Source: Chitinophagaceae bacterium (GTDB lineage: Bacteria > Bacteroidota > Bacteroidia > Chitinophagales > Chitinophagaceae). From it: a stretch of 50,188 bases of DNA. Shown piece by piece: positions 47,050-50,188 of this stretch. The DNA lies in contig SEAC01000013.1 in NCBI GenBank assembly GCA_004173235.1, positions 1 through 50,188 of the forward strand, in the 5' to 3' direction. The notes under the pieces were generated by a model. The model made no database searches. It saw only the letters and a program-made list of their open reading frames with translations, and was not told the DNA's origin. A program made the position numbers and the translations under genes. The stretch's first letter is position 1. Each line of letters starts with the position of its first letter.

Positions 47050-49422
47050 CTAGTTCGAAGGCCCGTCCAGCCGGAGTTCCCGGTCTTCCTTCTTGTGGAA
47101 GCCAAACTGGTACCGCAGGTTCAGAACTACGCGCCGCGTATCCGATTCGCGCATCCCGCCGGCACGCACGGACCCCTGCTCGAGCGTGAACGAATAATTG
47201 TTGGTGTAGAAGAGATCGTTGCCCGTGAGGGTGACGGCCAGCTTGAGCTTGAACAGCTGCTGCGTCACGCTCATCGACAACTGCCCGAAGGAGCTCAGCT
47301 CGTAGAACTGCGCCTGGCCTTTCATGCGCCAGAAACCGTTGACAGTGAGCTGCGTGACGGGCGTCACCTTGTACGTCTGGTAGGTAAAGATCATCCAGGT
47401 GCCGCGGCGGAATGAAAGCGGCTTGCCTTCGTAGAACCCTTCGTAAAAGTTGCGGTTGTATTGAAAGCCCGCAACGATGAATACTTTTTTGCCCGGGATA
47501 GCACCGAGCGCACGCAGGTAGAGCTCGCGGTTGGTGCCCATGTTATCGTAAGTGCGATAGGCCACCTTGCGGCTACTGTCGGCGCTACCGCTTGCCTGCT
47601 GGTACACAACCTGCGTGAAGATGTCTTTCGTTTCGTTCAGCCCCACGGCGATGATGGGCCGCTCGTCTACCGACACGTTCGCTTCATAGTTTCTTGTGAA
47701 CTGCGGGCGCAGCGAAGGATTGCCCGACTCGTATAAATACGGGTCCACAACGCGGGGCGACGGGTTGAGGTATTCGTAGGCCGGACGGCTGATGGTGCGG
47801 CGGTAAACGAGATACGCGCGCAACTGGTAACCCATGATCTTCATGATGTCGCGGCTCAGGTATATATACGGGAAAAAGTCGGTGCGTTGCAGCATAAACG
47901 AAGTATCCCGAGGCTGCAATTGCCGGCCGTTCATGTTGGTATTTTCCATGCGCGTGCCGGCCTTCACCACAATGCCCTTTCCCAGCGTTTTGGAGGCCTG
48001 GAAGTAAGCGGCGTTGATGTTCTCCCGGTAACGAAACGCACTGACCCGCGTGTAGGCCGTGCTGTTGCGAAAGTGCACGAAAGTCGCTTTCAGCCCGCCT
48101 TCCAGCGTGAGCCGGTGACGCAGCTTTCGGAGCAGGTTCGATTGCGCCGAAAAGAACTGCAGACGATTGTCGATCGTTCCCGATGTTTCGCTGGCACCCG
48201 CAACGGGCAGGAAATATTGAGTAGACAGCTGCTGCTTCGTAAGGCCTGGTGAAAGGGTATAGGAAAGATCACTGTTCCACTCCGATCCTGCGCTGTCGAT
48301 CTTGTATTTGGCGGAGAAGCCCTGGTTGATATTCCAATAGTCAGCGCGGTTTTGCACCAACGCTTCGTTCTCACCAGTTGTAGCTCCGGTCAACGCACCG
48401 GCAATGACGGAGCGGTTGCTGCTGCGGTTGCGCGAGCGGGTAAAATTCAATCGGCCATCGTAGCTCAGCTCCCACCGGCGGCCGGCGGGAAACGCAATCC
48501 CGTAACCAACGTAAGCAGTATTGACGGGGTAGCGCGTCTCGCTTTGCTGCGACAACAGCGAGTCGGTACGAAAGTAGCGTTGCGATTGCAGTTCTTCGAA
48601 GCCATCACGCTTACCCAGATTGACATTGAGGTAGGTGGTGGTCTTGCCGTTGTTGTTGTTGAGGCTCAGGCCTACAGACTGTGTTCCGTAGCGTCCCTGG
48701 CTTGCGATGGCATTTACAGAACCTGTGAGACCCGGCTTCACGCCTTTACGCAGCACCACGTTGACGATGCCGCCCGAACCGGATGCGTCGTAACGCGCCG
48801 ATGGCGTGCGCATGATCTCGAGGCGCGCGATGGAGTTTGGCGGCAGGTTCTTGAGCATGGTTGCGATGTCGGCCGTGCTCATCTTCTGCTCGCGGCCGTT
48901 AATGTACACTGCGGCGGGCGTGGTGCTGTTGAGATAGATGTTGCCGTCCTGGTCCATAAAAATGCCAGGCGTCTTTTCAATCAGCTCGTAAGCATTAGTG
49001 GAAGCGGCTGCAAGGTTCTCGGGCTCCACGATGGTCTTGTCGTCTTCCTGCCGCATGATCGGCCGCGTTGCCGTTACCACCACGGTGCTGAGCGTGCCCG
49101 AAGGCTGTAGCACCAATGCAAACCGGGCGGGGCCGGAGCTGATCCGGTACCCTTTCTCTGCAGCGATGAAATTCACAGAAGAAGCGCGGATCTGCCAGGC
49201 TCCGCTGCGCGGCAGTTCAACGCGGGCGATACCCGCACTGTCGGCAACGCTGTGGATCAGCAAGGCGCTGTCGTCGAAAGAGCGCACTTCAACCGATGCA
49301 AATGGAATGGGGCGGTTGGCGGGATCGTTGACGCTTACGGTGAGGCTGACTTGTGCGAAGAGGCACTGCCCTGCTCCCTGGAAGAGCAACAGGAGAATCA
49401 GTCGGCGGAGCAGGACGTTCAT
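47050..49422 (-). CDS. TonB-dependent receptor family outer-membrane protein
   Basis: A 790-residue outer-membrane barrel of the CirA/outer membrane beta-barrel type. Signal peptide: 1-23 (LLRRLILLLLFQGAGQCLFA). A carboxypeptidase-like domain follows (24-112: SLTVSVNDPANRPIPFASVEV), then a plug (about 113-230: VVVTATRPIMRQEDDKTIV, LIEKTPGIFMDQDGNIYLNS, AVYINGREQKMSTADIATML) and a large barrel domain (about 390-780) with alternating aromatic strands. The C-terminus is RELRLDGPSN. The ligand is unknown. A near-match -7 (TACCTTTA) lies nine bases before the ATG at 49422. Confidence 0.92.
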   Translation of the reverse strand: MNVLLRRLILLLLFQGAGQCLFAQVSLTVSVNDPANRPIPFASVEVRSFDDSALLIHSVADSAGIARVELPRSGAWQIRASSVNFIAAEKGYRISSGPARFALVLQPSGTLSTVVVTATRPIMRQEDDKTIVEPENLAAASTNAYELIEKTPGIFMDQDGNIYLNSTTPAAVYINGREQKMSTADIATMLKNLPPNSIARLEIMRTPSARYDASGSGGIVNVVLRKGVKPGLTGSVNAIASQGRYGTQSVGLSLNNNNGKTTTYLNVNLGKRDGFEELQSQRYFRTDSLLSQQSETRYPVNTAYVGYGIAFPAGRRWELSYDGRLNFTRSRNRSSNRSVIAGALTGATTGENEALVQNRADYWNINQGFSAKYKIDSAGSEWNSDLSYTLSPGLTKQQLSTQYFLPVAGASETSGTIDNRLQFFSAQSNLLRKLRHRLTLEGGLKATFVHFRNSTAYTRVSAFRYRENINAAYFQASKTLGKGIVVKAGTRMENTNMNGRQLQPRDTSFMLQRTDFFPYIYLSRDIMKIMGYQLRAYLVYRRTISRPAYEYLNPSPRVVDPYLYESGNPSLRPQFTRNYEANVSVDERPIIAVGLNETKDIFTQVVYQQASGSADSSRKVAYRTYDNMGTNRELYLRALGAIPGKKVFIVAGFQYNRNFYEGFYEGKPLSFRRGTWMIFTYQTYKVTPVTQLTVNGFWRMKGQAQFYELSSFGQLSMSVTQQLFKLKLAVTLTGNDLFYTNNYSFTLEQGSVRAGGMRESDTRRVVLNLRYQFGFHKKEDRELRLDGPSN

Positions 49423-49497
49423 TGGAAATTAAAGGTAGTAGAGAGGGCGGCTCCGGGCGGGCATTTAACAAGTCGTTGACTTCCCATGTGCGCAAAA

Positions 49498-49523
49498 GAA
49501 AGCCGTGCGCAAGGCGCACGGCT
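49498..49523 (-). terminator. Terminator upstream of the TonB-type receptor
   Basis: On the minus strand, AGCCGTGCGC-CTT-GCGCACGGCT (49501-49523) is followed by TTCTTTT. It would end transcripts of the 85-residue gene at 49734-49991, more than 200 bases after its stop, so those transcripts would have a long 3' region. Confidence 0.8.
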
Positions 49524-49525
49524 AA

Positions 49526-49605
49526 TAGTTTGGTTACGACCGCTCAAAGCGAAGTTAGTGTTGATTACGACCCCATAAGTCGTGCGTTAGTTTGGTTGCG
49601 ACCCC
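49526..49605. repeat. Three 30-32 base direct repeats with small hairpins
   Basis: Copies start at 49526 (TAGTTTGGTTACGACC), 49556 (TAGTGTTGATTACGACC) and 49588 (TAGTTTGGTTGCGACC). The bases after each copy can fold: CGCTCAAAGCG, then CGACCCCATAAGTCG, then CCGTCTGGGCGG. They lie in the 3' region of the 85-residue gene. The 311-base gap 49423-49733 otherwise shows no gene. Confidence 0.7.
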
Positions 49606-49733
49606 GTCTGGGCGGATCGTCATAGCAGCAATGACCATATGAAAATACACCTACCAAGCGAGCTTAGGAAAAATCATTAGTCAAACGCTTGCGCCGGCTC
49701 GGCCAACCCGGTGTTTTTCCCGTTAAAGCTTTC

Positions 49734-49991
49734 TTAATGGATCGCGCTTTTGAGGTAGCTTTCAATGGCCGGGCACGGCAGCAGGAAGGGCTTCTCCGTG
49801 ATCAATATGGCCAGCTCGGCGCCTGCCACGGTATAACTTCCGGCGATGACGTTCCCGAAAACGGTTACGCTGAACTGTCCGGCATTGGTATCGCCGGTGA
49901 ATGTTCCGCCCTGGCTTTGCACGGCTTTACGGGCTTTGTCGAGGGCAGCCTGCGGCTCGCCCGAGATAGGAAGATTGAATTGACAAGACAT
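49734..49991 (-). CDS. Conserved hypothetical protein, 85 residues
   Basis: A small protein of no family I can name. It has a helix with AALDKARKAVQSQGGTF, then beta-rich DTNAGQFSVTVFGNVIAGSY, and ends FLLPCPAIESYLKSAIH. The alternation of alpha and beta suggests a compact sandwich like a short SRPBCC or polyhydroxyalkanoate-associated fold, but this is speculative. The ATG at 49991 (MSCQFNLPISGEP) gives a clean start. No signal peptide is visible. It is transcribed toward the terminator at 49498-49523. Confidence 0.65.
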   Translation of the reverse strand: MSCQFNLPISGEPQAALDKARKAVQSQGGTFTGDTNAGQFSVTVFGNVIAGSYTVAGAELAILITEKPFLLPCPAIESYLKSAIH

Positions 49992-50002
49992 ACGCTAAAA
50001 TA

Positions 50003-50038
50003 CATGTTTGTCGTTTGTGTTTGTCGTTTATCGTTCGA
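50003..50038. repeat. TTTGTCGTTTGT word repeat
   Basis: Three close TTTGTCGTTTG-type words lie upstream of the 85-residue gene. The remaining bases to 50188 show no gene and may be the edge of another. Confidence 0.6.
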
Positions 50039-50188
50039 ACAGCAACGCGAGGACTCCTGGGTTCCAATGACCTCACTTCTTTGCGATACAAAAAGCGCCG
50101 CGCACGGGCCTACAATCCGACGCGCGGAACGTTCACGCAGAGAAAGGAGATTCTTTGGTCGCGGAGGTTTCAGGAGAAGCAAAGTGGC

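Noticed and set aside
1..50188. tRNA, rRNA, replication origin or phage attachment sites
   Set aside because: I saw no cloverleaf-like sequences, rRNA segments, DnaA box clusters or integrase genes; short tRNA genes could still be missed by eye.

Overview
The window is a GC-rich stretch of a Bacteroidota chromosome, most likely from the family Chitinophagaceae. The evidence for this is the infA-rpmJ-rpsM-rpsK-rpsD gene order, a type IX secretion C-terminal domain, SusC/CirA-style TonB receptors with carboxypeptidase-like N-terminal domains, an LVIVD lipoprotein, Shine-Dalgarno-poor starts, and many copies of the Bacteroidota -7 promoter element TAnnTTTG just upstream of start codons. The species is inference. 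No rRNA or tRNA gene, intact insertion sequence, prophage or CRISPR array was seen.

Layout. 1-1971 is the end of the ribosomal protein operon on the minus strand (infA, rpmJ, rpsM, rpsK, partial rpsD), with two unusually long spacers that hold inverted repeats. 2076-8760 (minus) holds a small unknown protein, a 1225-residue secreted LamG/NHL/T9SS protein, an AraC-type regulator and homogentisate dioxygenase. 8922-12185 has a phosphoesterase, a four-helix membrane protein, a PD40 propeller protein and a TPR lipoprotein. 12231-13469 is a scar: an Rhs fragment truncated at both ends with a one-base frameshift, next to repeats that resemble an IS end. 13588-21954 holds rpe, a methyltransferase, a TonB receptor, a hemerythrin-like protein, a gcvP with an apparent N-terminal deletion, and a DUF1579 lipoprotein. 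22025-29375 holds stress and housekeeping genes (a YciE-like protein with a long basic tail, CBS, EcsC, TerB-like, YkgJ, MBL, MFS, deoxynucleoside kinase, folK). 29421-38491 holds sppA, a six-unit tandem repeat, an ABC-2 permease, an SRPBCC protein, an ECF sigma/membrane-anchored barrel/LVIVD operon, queG and a beta-lactamase-fold protein without its catalytic Ser and Lys. 38571-49991 holds clpB, a YfcC-type transporter, an MpaB-like protein, small proteins, a single-domain response regulator, a two-component pair, a second TonB-type receptor and a small unknown protein.

At gene level this is ordinary core genome; I found no convincing new multi-gene defence or biosynthetic system. The unusual signals lie in the DNA between and within genes. 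(1) A 14-base quasi-palindrome CCGTAGAAATACGG (core GTAGAAATAC) recurs far more often than chance, in several reading frames. (2) Many spacers are filled with low-complexity 'word' repeats, often arranged as inverted arms. (3) -7 promoter elements sit only 3 to 6 bases before start codons, which suggests leaderless mRNAs. (4) A roughly 57-base hairpin unit is repeated six times directly after the sppA stop codon. (5) Several genes look damaged or altered: gcvP, the Rhs fragment, and the serine hydrolase with a lost active site.
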